Below the pieces are notes generated by a model. That model saw only the letters and a list, made by a program, of their open reading frames with translations. It searched no databases and had not been told where the DNA came from. From an uncultured Cyclobacteriaceae bacterium (GTDB taxonomy: Bacteria > Bacteroidota > Bacteroidia > Cytophagales > Cyclobacteriaceae): DNA of 64,000 bases. The position numbers and the translations under genes are program-made. The stretch lies in assembly GCA_947492745.1 (NCBI GenBank), contig CANLOE010000021.1, positions 1 through 64,000 on the forward strand, read 5' to 3'. The stretch's first letter is position 1; each line of letters begins with the position of its first letter. Shown here piece by piece: positions 46,012-55,200 of this stretch.

Positions 46012-47106
46012 TCATAGTTTGAATTTCAGCTTTGCCATAGTTCCCTCACCAAAGGTTGAGTTGATAACCAGTGTTCCCTGATTCAGCTTCATGATCGATT
46101 TCACTAAAAATAAACCCAAACTGAAGCGATTCGAATCCATAAGGGGGGCTTTTCCTACTTGTGCAAGTTGTAGGGCCTTCATTCCTTTACCACTATCGAT
46201 AACACTGAAGTGGTACTCCCTGCCTATAACCTTACCTTCTATGATTACCAGCGACTTGAAGCTAGAATATTTAAAAGCGTTGTCCAGGATTTCGTTGACC
46301 AGAGTCTTAAAATAGGTAATCGGAATCGGTATTTTCTCCTCATCGATGTCCTTAAAATATAGATCATGTGGCCTTTGGTACATCTCCGAGGCACTTACCG
46401 CTATCTGACGAACATTTTTTTCCAGCTTATTACTGCCACCTATAGTAAAGTGTTCTCTGACCGCCTCATCGTATTGTGCCAATTGTAATTGTTGGTACAG
46501 GATAGTATTGTAAGTTGTTCTTTTGATTTTTCGGCTCGATACTGCCAGTGTCCCTATCAGCTGCTTCAGTTCGTCTTTACTACATTCTTCATAATAATCA
46601 TATCCATGCTGCGCTTCATCGACAAGGTATTGTAGGGATGAAAGCAACTGCCTTGAAAAAACGGTATTGCTCAAAGGCGCTTTGGATTTCACCTTCAACT
46701 CCAGCGATTTCTCTTCGTTTTCATGTTTTCGGAGGCGGGAACGGACCGCTGCGAAGAGTTCTTCGGCCTTAAAAGGTTTCGAAAGATAATCATCAGCCCC
46801 TAGGTTCATCCCTTTTCTCAGGTCTTCGCTCTGAGATTTTGCGGAGAGAAAAATAAAAGGGATATGCGACACCGAGGCCTCTTTTCTAATATGTTGGATA
46901 ACTTCAAGGCCATCCATGACAGGCATCATGATATCGCATAGGATCAGTGAGGGACTATCCCTGAAAATGAGGTCCAGACCTATACTGCCGTTTACTGCCG
47001 TGAGTACTTGGTAACCTTGTGTTTCCAACAACTCAACAATGCTCTCCCGCACAAACTCATTGTCTTCGATAACCAATATCTTATCCATACTATTATTCTT
47101 TTCCAT
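46012..47106 (-). CDS. Response regulator with C-terminal histidine-kinase-like ATPase domain
   Basis: 364 residues. Receiver domain (about 8-125): VIEDNEFVRES, LILCDIMMPVMDG with the phospho-Asp, and DYLSKPFKAEE. The middle is helical and lacks a recognisable H-box. The C-terminal part is an HATPase fold with NEILDNAFKYSS, DSGKGM and SLGLFLVKSIM. This order (receiver first, ATPase last, no HisKA) suggests a regulator with its own phospho- or protein-binding output. The gene starts at the stop of the PAS kinase gene (TAATG overlap), so the two are translated together. Confidence 0.85.
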   Translation of the reverse strand: MEKNNSMDKILVIEDNEFVRESIVELLETQGYQVLTAVNGSIGLDLIFRDSPSLILCDIMMPVMDGLEVIQHIRKEASVSHIPFIFLSAKSQSEDLRKGMNLGADDYLSKPFKAEELFAAVRSRLRKHENEEKSLELKVKSKAPLSNTVFSRQLLSSLQYLVDEAQHGYDYYEECSKDELKQLIGTLAVSSRKIKRTTYNTILYQQLQLAQYDEAVREHFTIGGSNKLEKNVRQIAVSASEMYQRPHDLYFKDIDEEKIPIPITYFKTLVNEILDNAFKYSSFKSLVIIEGKVIGREYHFSVIDSGKGMKALQLAQVGKAPLMDSNRFSLGLFLVKSIMKLNQGTLVINSTFGEGTMAKLKFKL

Positions 47107-49814
47107 TAATAGGGTATCACTACAGAAAACGTAGAACCTATACCGACCTTACTAGTTACCTCTAACTGTCCTTTATGCATAGCCGTGTACTGCTTCACAA
47201 TAGAGAGTCCTAGGCCAGTGCCTTGAATATTGTCCACATTGGAAGCTCTAAAAAAGGAATCGAACAACCGGGTTCGATCATCTTCGGGAATACCGATGCC
47301 ATAATCCGTTACACTGAAGACTACTTCTGCAAGCCGAAAGTCGATTTTCACTTCGGGTGCAGGTCTATCTTGTGAGTATTTGAGGGCATTGGTAATCAGG
47401 TTCGAAAGGATATGCGAAAAAATATGCTCGTCCAATAAAAGCTCGCGCGCCCTACCCTTGACGGTCAAGGTTACTTTACGATGGTCTTTCTGCGTGGAAA
47501 AAGACTGACTCAGTAGCTCCTCGACTAATGCTACGGCATCTGTAGACCGAAGGTTAAATGGAATTTTACCTGCCTCTACTCTACCCAATAACAATATATC
47601 GTTGAGAAGATGCGTAAGCCGCATGATCTCACCGTTGATTCTTTGTAGATTTTTGTCCACTTTGTCCTTACCGATCAATGTTTCGTTCTCTAAACGAAAC
47701 TCCAATAGCTCGGCGTTTGCCTGAATGGTGGTCAAAGGTGTCCTGAATTCATGGGAGGTCATGGATACAAATTTCGATTTGAGTTCATTGAGTTCCTTTT
47801 CTTTCTGTAATGCTTTTTCCATTTCCAGTTTTCCCATTTTTTCCAGGGTGATGTCCCTGACAAAAGCACTGAATACATAGTGGCCCTTCACCTTTATGGG
47901 AGCTATGCTCAATTCAATATGAAAGGAACTTCCATCTTTCCTCAGGGCCTCCAGTTCTAATCTTTTGTGCAGTACAGGGCCATAGCCGGTATTCAAAAAA
48001 CGCTGTACTCCCAGATTGTGACGTCTTCGGTATTTATGAGGTATGATCGTTTCGCTTATTTCCCTACCGAGTGCTTCTTCCCTGGAATAACCAAATATCT
48101 CCTCGGCCCTACGGTTCCACTCAATAATGAACCCTATCTCATCTATACTGATAACCGCATCGAGAGAAGAGTCAATGACCGCTCTGAGTTTATTCTCACT
48201 TTCCCTAAGAGCTTCCTCTGAGGTTATCCGGTCCGTTACATCAAGGTGGATTCCTACGGAGCCCTCCACCTTACCATGTTGGTCATAGAGGGGTGCCCCG
48301 CTGACCATGGTATGAACATTCTTCCCGCTACGGTGTTTTATCTCCATTTCATAGACATTACTCAACCCTCCTTCACATAGCTTGTGGTTCTCTATCATCA
48401 TTTTTTTTTCCTCATGATGCATCAGTAGCAGCTCAGAGGCATTTTTTCCTATAAGCTCCTGCTGGCTATATCCCGTAATCTTACAAAAGGAAGCATTAGC
48501 ATAATTAATGATTTCATTGTTGTTCACTTCCAACAAGCCCAGGTTCATGTTCTCGATGATTCCCCTGTATTTCTCCTCACTCCTTTTCAGTTGTTGCTCC
48601 GCTCTGACGTTTTCGGTCACATCCCTAGCGATAGCAGTAAATCCCGTCACTTTATCATCTTCTACAATAGCTCTTACAGTCTGTGCCAGCCATAGCTCTG
48701 CCCCTGTGTCGGTGATGGAAGCGAACCGTAGGTAAGTAGACTCGATATTCTCGGTCAGCTGTTTGTAATAAAAGCCGACAACCTCCTCCCTTTGTGAGGG
48801 ATGGACCAGTTCCCCGAAAAAGCGGCCTATAATAGCTTCCTCACTGGACTCTATGGTCTGAATGGCCTTGGGATTGGCATAAGTAACATAACCCAAGGTG
48901 TCTATGCTATAGATGATATCGTTCGCCGCTTCTACAAGCTGCCTATACTTCATTTCGCTTTCGCGAAGGGATATTTCGGCTTCCTTCTTTTCGGTAATCT
49001 CCTTACCATAGATGTTCATGTAATCGTTGCCTCTGAACTCTACCAATAAAAAAGAGTAGTACCTCATGCCTACCTTCATCTCAAATTCTTTTCTGAGGCT
49101 ATTGCTCTTCCCGATGATCTCGTTGAGAAGAACATCAGGTATCCGATGACCTACATTCAAGTCAAATACCGTCAACAAATAAGAGGCCGAGCGATTAGCA
49201 TACATCAACCTATAATCGACAGAAATCCTGATAATGGGGCTGGGGTTTTCTTCGGGAAAGCGCGCTATACTTTCCACACGCTGCTCTGCTTCCGTACGCT
49301 GTTTTATTTCTTTCTTCAGTTTCTCATGTAGCAGGCTGGCCTGCAACATATTCCCGAATTTCAGAACAACTTTTTCCAGCTGGACCAGTTTTTTAGCAGA
49401 TAGCTTGTCGCCGGAGTGCTGAGAGAAAAGCTCCAGCATACCAAAGTCGCCCAAAGGAAAATAAGCATAGGTACCTGGACCGATATTTTTATCAATGAGG
49501 GCATCGGAGTCTTTGCTAAGCAGCAGTGGATGCTTATCCTCACGTTCCAGACATTGTTTGATCTTAGTGGGTAGTCGTACAGTATTTACCGATGGCCTAT
49601 GCTGTGGAATAGAATAGAAGCGCACATGGTCACTCTTGTCTTCCAATAGGGATTTCACCCATATAGAAGTAAACTCCAAATTTTTCCTTGACATCATTGT
49701 TCTTAGAAAAGCATCTGCATTTTCGTAAAAATCCAAGGACTTGCCGATACTCAATGATAGCTCATATAATAACAGTACATCTTGAAGGATGTCACTTTTG
49801 GAATTCTTTTTCAT
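47106..49814 (-). CDS. Multi-PAS sensor histidine kinase
   Basis: About 902 residues from ATG 49814; an ATG 18 bp upstream is also possible. No signal peptide or membrane helix, so a cytoplasmic sensor. Residues about 15-190 look GAF-like. Four PAS units follow (YRQLVEAANDIIYSIDTLGY, YRGIIENMNLGLLEVNNNEI, LRAVIDSSLDAVISIDEIGF, preceded by a weaker one near 200), with PAC tails such as VTGFTAIARDVTE. The kinase core has H-box VSMTSHEFRTPLTT, N-box NLITNALKYS, G1 DYGIGI and G2 GTGLGLSIVKQY. It overlaps the FIST gene by 23 bp, which ties its input to that sensor. Confidence 0.92.
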   Translation of the reverse strand: MKKNSKSDILQDVLLLYELSLSIGKSLDFYENADAFLRTMMSRKNLEFTSIWVKSLLEDKSDHVRFYSIPQHRPSVNTVRLPTKIKQCLEREDKHPLLLSKDSDALIDKNIGPGTYAYFPLGDFGMLELFSQHSGDKLSAKKLVQLEKVVLKFGNMLQASLLHEKLKKEIKQRTEAEQRVESIARFPEENPSPIIRISVDYRLMYANRSASYLLTVFDLNVGHRIPDVLLNEIIGKSNSLRKEFEMKVGMRYYSFLLVEFRGNDYMNIYGKEITEKKEAEISLRESEMKYRQLVEAANDIIYSIDTLGYVTYANPKAIQTIESSEEAIIGRFFGELVHPSQREEVVGFYYKQLTENIESTYLRFASITDTGAELWLAQTVRAIVEDDKVTGFTAIARDVTENVRAEQQLKRSEEKYRGIIENMNLGLLEVNNNEIINYANASFCKITGYSQQELIGKNASELLLMHHEEKKMMIENHKLCEGGLSNVYEMEIKHRSGKNVHTMVSGAPLYDQHGKVEGSVGIHLDVTDRITSEEALRESENKLRAVIDSSLDAVISIDEIGFIIEWNRRAEEIFGYSREEALGREISETIIPHKYRRRHNLGVQRFLNTGYGPVLHKRLELEALRKDGSSFHIELSIAPIKVKGHYVFSAFVRDITLEKMGKLEMEKALQKEKELNELKSKFVSMTSHEFRTPLTTIQANAELLEFRLENETLIGKDKVDKNLQRINGEIMRLTHLLNDILLLGRVEAGKIPFNLRSTDAVALVEELLSQSFSTQKDHRKVTLTVKGRARELLLDEHIFSHILSNLITNALKYSQDRPAPEVKIDFRLAEVVFSVTDYGIGIPEDDRTRLFDSFFRASNVDNIQGTGLGLSIVKQYTAMHKGQLEVTSKVGIGSTFSVVIPY

Positions 49815-50916
49815 AAAAATTACCGATAACAATACTTTTGTTCAAAAATTCGAGGTATTTACCATCAAAAGAACTGATTTCGCCCAATGTCAAGGCTCCT
49901 TCGAGTATACAATCGGGATTACTTGCCTGCACCATCCTATTGACCACATCCAATTCTTTCTGTAGCTTATCACCCATATACATGAATCTCGAAATACAAT
50001 CCGTGACCAAACAGTGTACCGGTCTGGAATCCTTGAGGGCTTCCTCGACCGCTTGCCAAGAGGCCTTTAGTAGTTCCTCTGTCGTACCTTGCATTATGTT
50101 AATGGCAGAGTTTTCAGGAATAGCACCTACAAAAATCATATCTCCTGCCTCATTGGTCCTTACAGGGTCTCTTATGATATCTTCACAGCCCTCTTTATAA
50201 ACTCCAAAGGGAAATGACTTGGCCGTTTCGAAAAAATTCTCTTTGGTTACTCTCTCGCCCGAAAGTTCGAACAAACTTCTCTGATATACTTCAAAGGCAT
50301 TTTCCCAATTCAGTTCCTGTACAACATTATTCTCTCCTTTGGTAATAACGATAGGGCCATAGGCCTTGCTCCATCCATGTTTGACCCCCAAATCAAGATC
50401 CAGGTCCAAAAAAGTGATAATGGCCGCATCTTGGTGCAGACCTCTGCTAGAGAGGATACAGGGCTGCTGTTGCATGCTCAAAGAACCTGCGCCTCCACCA
50501 AAAAAATCGAGGGTATGGCTCAGGTTATCGTACAGTTTATTGAAAAATGGAGTAATATTCGGTGTCAGACCATCGATATACATGATCGCAGATTTGGCCC
50601 CACACTCCAAGGCCTCTTCAAACTGCACACTTGGAAGGACGAACTCCTCTTTATCGAGCCCTTCGATAAGGATAGGACCCGTTAGTTTAGGGAATTCGTG
50701 TATGATGACCCCTTTATTTTTTTTCTCGTTCCCATATATCAAAGCGGGAAAAATAGCCCCAAAAAAAGTGACCTGACATTCATTCAAGGCCTCGACCAAA
50801 TCAGAATAGGCGAGGGAATTATTTTCCGCAATCAGCAGTAAGAATACTGTGTCCCTATGATTTTTTTTCTGGAGTTCGTTCACGATGTTCTCTACGGTCG
50901 CAATCGGCAAATACAT
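49792..50916 (-). CDS. FIST domain sensor protein
   Basis: 374 residues. FIST N domain (about 25-200: IVNELQKKNHRDTVFLLL, FFGGGAGSLSMQQQPCI) and FIST C domain (about 215-360: FEVYQRSLFELSGERVTKENF, FPFGVYKEG, INIMQGTTEELLKASWQAV, ALTLGEISSF near the end with the family's conserved E-I). FIST proteins are thought to bind small ligands, perhaps amino acids, and feed two-component systems. Here it is the first gene of a unit of four and overlaps the kinase gene. No membrane segment. Confidence 0.9.
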   Translation of the reverse strand: MYLPIATVENIVNELQKKNHRDTVFLLLIAENNSLAYSDLVEALNECQVTFFGAIFPALIYGNEKKNKGVIIHEFPKLTGPILIEGLDKEEFVLPSVQFEEALECGAKSAIMYIDGLTPNITPFFNKLYDNLSHTLDFFGGGAGSLSMQQQPCILSSRGLHQDAAIITFLDLDLDLGVKHGWSKAYGPIVITKGENNVVQELNWENAFEVYQRSLFELSGERVTKENFFETAKSFPFGVYKEGCEDIIRDPVRTNEAGDMIFVGAIPENSAINIMQGTTEELLKASWQAVEEALKDSRPVHCLVTDCISRFMYMGDKLQKELDVVNRMVQASNPDCILEGALTLGEISSFDGKYLEFLNKSIVIGNFYEKEFQK

Positions 50917-51380
50917 ATTACCTAGTATTAATTTAACTGATTTTTTTCAATATTCCATCCTTTACTCTTTTGGAGGTCGTTGGAATTAAATACAAAATAC
51001 AGCTTTATTAAAAAACAATAAGAGTTATTAGACAATCAACACCCATGTACTGTTGATTGGTCAAAAATGAAGGATAATTAAAATTCAAAATAAAAACAAC
51101 TGAAAAACAACGCGTTAATAAAAAAAATATACATTCAAACATTTACTTAGTCAAGTAAGTTTTATATCAAAAAATGCATTATTAAAACACAAAAACAACA
51201 AAGAGTGCTATATACGTTTCCAATCAATCCGAATGCCTTCCTATCACGATGAGTGGGTTTTCGGTCAAAAAACTTCCGTATCTTCTATTTATCACAATAG
51301 AAAGAGACTGTTTTTACACCGAGTTATACCTTAGAACCCCACAATCAACACTTAGAAGTGATTTGGGACAAGATAGTTTG

Positions 51381-51510
51381 TTGACTTAGGTGCCACTATT
51401 TTCCAAAGGCCCTAATGACAAGTCTATCCGTAACGATTCAACACTATCCCGATTTTTTCCCATGGCCATTACCTATAATGGTTTCCCATTTTATTTTTTC
51501 TTGAGTATAA
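51381..51510 (+). repeat. Family E repeat, copy 1
   Basis: About 130 bp beginning TTGACTTAGGTGCCACTATT and ending TTGAGTATAA. It is about 80 percent alike by eye to 60503-60630. No inverted ends are obvious. Confidence 0.75.
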
Positions 51511-51551
51511 ACAGCTACAGGTCATAGTGTTTTACTGATTTGCTTTGTTTA

Positions 51552-51718
51552 ACCCAGAATGTTCGTTGGAACTTCGTTATGAGGACTTAAATGGCAATAC
51601 ATCAGTGCGTTTTCTTGGGTTCAGCGTAGCACCGCTACGGTGAATTCAAAAAACGCATTCATTTACTGATTTGAAGCCAGTTAAGTCCGGAATAGATTTT
51701 CTAATGGACATTTTGGGT
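51552..51718 (+). mobile_element. Family B MITE-like element
   Basis: 167 bp, TTA duplicated at 51549-51551 and 51719-51721. Nearly identical to the copy at 24764. Confidence 0.9.
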
Positions 51719-51730
51719 TTAAGGTCCCAA

Positions 51731-51890
51731 TACAAACTTAGCTTTTAAATATCGCCTATCTTCCTGTTCATTTTGCTTCACTCTGCGTTGACAATCCTCG
51801 GGACAGTGCTGCTATCCCTGCGGTTCTCGCCTTGATTAAAACTAAAATGACCTGCGGAATCTTATACGACAGTTGAAACCCAAATTTGTA
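51731..51890 (+). mobile_element. Family A MITE-like element
   Basis: 160 bp, flanks CAA and TAA, one base apart. The hairpin has a G-to-A/T change (GGACAGTGCTGCTATCC). Confidence 0.85.
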
Positions 51891-51977
51891 TAATACGAAT
51901 TTTAGTGCAGAATACGGGTTCAACACTCGACTCCACCTCGTTCCACACTCAGAACAAGTGATAACAGAGTGTACTTA

Positions 51978-52145
51978 TCCCGGATCATGCATTGGAAAAT
52001 CTACTGCGGATCTAAATAGCTGCAAACCGGTCGTTGCACTACGTTTTTTGAATGCACCATAGCGGTGCTATGCCAAATCCAATAGAACTCCCTGATTTAT
52101 GGATATGTAAACCCTCGTTACGAAGTTACAACGCATGATCCGGGC
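51978..52145 (-). mobile_element. Family B' MITE-like element
   Basis: 168 bp, TCCCGGATCATGC to GCATGATCCGGGC, TTA on each side (51975-51977 and 52146-52148), hairpin CATAGC-GGT-GCTATG. Confidence 0.85.
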
Positions 52146-52179
52146 TTATAATTTCGAAACAGTCCCTGACTGCCTTTAC

Positions 52180-52236
52180 AAAAAAGATAGCCTTCCGGTA
52201 TATCGAATTTAATATTCGAAACCGAAAGGCTATCTT
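52180..52236 (-). terminator. Terminator of the large surface-protein gene
   Basis: On the minus strand AAGATAGCCTTTCGGT pairs with ACCGGAAGGCTATCTT (one mismatch) and is followed by a T run. The loop itself contains an inverted TCGAATATT/AATTCGA pair. It lies 36 bp after the stop codon. Confidence 0.85.
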
Positions 52237-52271
52237 GAGTCTCCATCACTTAACTTTGACTTTTTTAATCT

Positions 52272-55200
52272 CTAATTTTTAATAATCTGTGTATAGGCCC
52301 ACTGTCCGTACTGATCCTTGACCCCCACCACGTAGTACCCATTCGGTAGGTGATTGAGATCGAGACTTGGCTCGAAGTACCTGTCATTGCTCAATTGCAG
52401 TACTGTTTTGCCGGTTCTATCTTTTAGGTCAACCTGCACAAAGGGCAGTGTCCTTGTTTCACCATCAATCTGACCAAGGTACTTCAGCGTCACTGTGCCT
52501 TGATTTGGATTAGGATAGGCCAGTAGCTCGTTATTATATGACCTAGGGTAGTTGAACTTATTAACTACAATATTTGTAATCAGATACTTATTAAAATCAA
52601 ACTGTATCGCAGCTCTGTTTTTGATTTCCGTACCTGGCCATACGCCGACTTTGGGTTTTATCCTGAACTTGACAAAACCGTGACTCTCAGGTTCATTTGT
52701 GGTACTGTCGGGCAGGTGGATGTCATAGGCTTCGAACTTCAGCACATTGTTCTTCAGAATATTGTACCTAAAGTTATGGCTCAATCCTGTGATTTCCAGT
52801 GTGTGGGTGTCGAGGTGCTGCGAAAGCGTATCGATGATAATGACCCTAGATGCGTAATAATTACCTACGTTCTGAAAGCGTATGGTATAGGTCAACGAAT
52901 CGCCTTCGCCTATGCCTCCTCTGGGAAAGACCAGTTTATCATTGGGGTCAAAAGAGCCTACCACCTCTTCTTTGGCCGTAGCAAGATTATCCGACATATC
53001 ACAGTCCGCCCCCGAACCTGCGATGACAGCAGAGACGCTCAAAGAGTCTCCATTGGTAGTGGCCAACGAGATAGAATCCGTTAAGTAGATAATGCCTTTT
53101 TCGAATGCCGCTACCGTACCCAGATCCCAAGTGTACTCCGTACTACTGGGGCCATTGGTCTCTCCGTCCCACTCAGGGTCGCCATCAACAGCTACTACAC
53201 CCTCTTCCATATGGATACTCAGTTCGGTGTCCAAGGCCGCTTTGCTACCTTTATTTTCGTATACGATGACCAGAACATTGCGAAAGCCCCTTCTAAAAGC
53301 CGTCGCTGCCACACTTACCTGAAGGTTAGCTTCATTACAAGTAGGCGTATTGCCGAAGTCATTGCCACAGTATTCTCCGGAAGGTACGATAGATAGCTGA
53401 TAATCACCTTGAGGTACAGGCGAACTTTGGGCCCAACCTTCCTGGGCCACTTGTGATAAGGTATATTGCCCTTCTCCCAAGTAGGTCCTGTAATCGCCCT
53501 GCTCGTCCGTCACCAACATCATACCCAAAGGCTCTACTCTTATTTCCACACCGGGCATGGCCGTCTCCCCGACATCATAAGCTCCATTGCCATTAGCATC
53601 ATGGTATACTTTGCCACATACCAGTGGGTCGGTTTCTTCGATAATTTCCACACAACCGTTTACCGGTTGATTAACAAGGTACTGTGTAGTACCCGAGGGC
53701 CACTCTACGATAACCGAATCGATCTGAGCAGCATCTCCTAGGCCGAACAAGGCCCGAAGTGTACTCTGGCCACTTGACCCGCCGCCGGTCTGTGCCGATA
53801 CTTCCCTCACCTGCCATACACTACTATTGTACACAGTGGCCTTTACCCTTATCTTAGCTCCGATGCCCGAGCGATTACTACGGGTACCCTGTAGCGTAAA
53901 ACAACCTTTAGAGTTACAGCTTCCGCCACTATTGGTAAAATAGGTGTTGGTCTGATTACTATGCTGGGCGATGAAAAGGTCCAAGTCGCCATCATTGTCG
54001 GGGTCTCCCCAAGCACTGCCAAAAGAGTTGCCCCCAGAGTAGTTGATAGCATTGTCCGTCTTGGCAAAGGTGCCATCACCGTTATTGGTATAGAGGAAAT
54101 TGACCTCATTTTGATCATTGGCCACGAACAGGTCCAGAAAACCATCATTGTTAAAGTCACCCCAAGCACTGCCATGGGAATGTCCTCTATCATTGACAAC
54201 AATACCTGATGTCACTTTGGTAAAGGTACCATCACCGTTATTACGGTACAGAAAATTATTTTCATTACCTGCATTGGCCACGAACAGGTCCAGAAAACCA
54301 TCGTTATCATAATCACCCCAACTGGCCCCTACCGAGTTGCCTCCATCCTGAACAATACTGCCTTCGGTGATTTGGGTAAAGTCACCATTGCCGTCGTTAC
54401 GGTAAAGGATATTGTCCTGATCGATGTTGGGGATGAACAGGTCCATATCCCTATCATTATCATAATCGGCCCAAGTGGCACCAATGGCATTGCTGACAGA
54501 TAAGCTAGGTGCGCTGCCACCGTTCACGGTAAAGTTGCCACTACCATCGTTTTTGTAGAGTCGATTGAATTCCGACCGAAAATAACCCGTAACAAAGAGG
54601 TCCAGGTAGCCATCGTTATCGTAGTCCACCCATGATGGCGTATGACTATGCCCATCGTAAGTATTGATAGACTCTTGTATCGCTTTGGTAAAGGTACCGT
54701 CACCATTATTGTTGTAAAGAAAGCTAGGCCCTCCTGACTGATTCGACACGAATACATCGATATCGCCATCGTTATCATAGTCGGCCCAAGTACTGCCCGT
54801 AGCTGTGGACCTATCTTCTACCAGAGGACCTGTAGTCACCTTGCTGAAGGTACCGTCTCCGTTATTCTTATACAACAGGTTCCCTTTCTGAGGATTGTAC
54901 TCTGGTACGAACAGATCCTCAAAACCATCGTTATCATAATCCACCCATGCTGCACTCCAGCTATCGCTGATATCATCGGTCAGTCCAGCAGTAGTGTTCT
55001 CTTCGAACTTCACTGTAGGATCATAGGCAAAAAACTTTGTGGGCAAAGCAGCTCCACAGGATTCCTGACCGTTGATTTCCGCAAGGATGAAATCCCCTGG
55101 CCTATAGTCGCTGTTCAGGGTAAATCTGGCTTTCAGCTGAAACCGGTTAGAATCCAAGTTCAGCACACCGGGCAATCCATTTTCTGCAATGTAAGTGCTG

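Larger units (their letters stand above)
51303..52167 (+). mobile_element. Family D remnant filled with E, B, A and B' copies
   Basis: Left end AGAGACTGTTTTTAC and right end GAAACAGTCCCT. It encloses E (51381-51510), B (51552-51718), A (51731-51890) and B' (51978-52145) in order. The flanks do not show TA on both sides, so the outer pair may be from two D copies. Confidence 0.5.
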
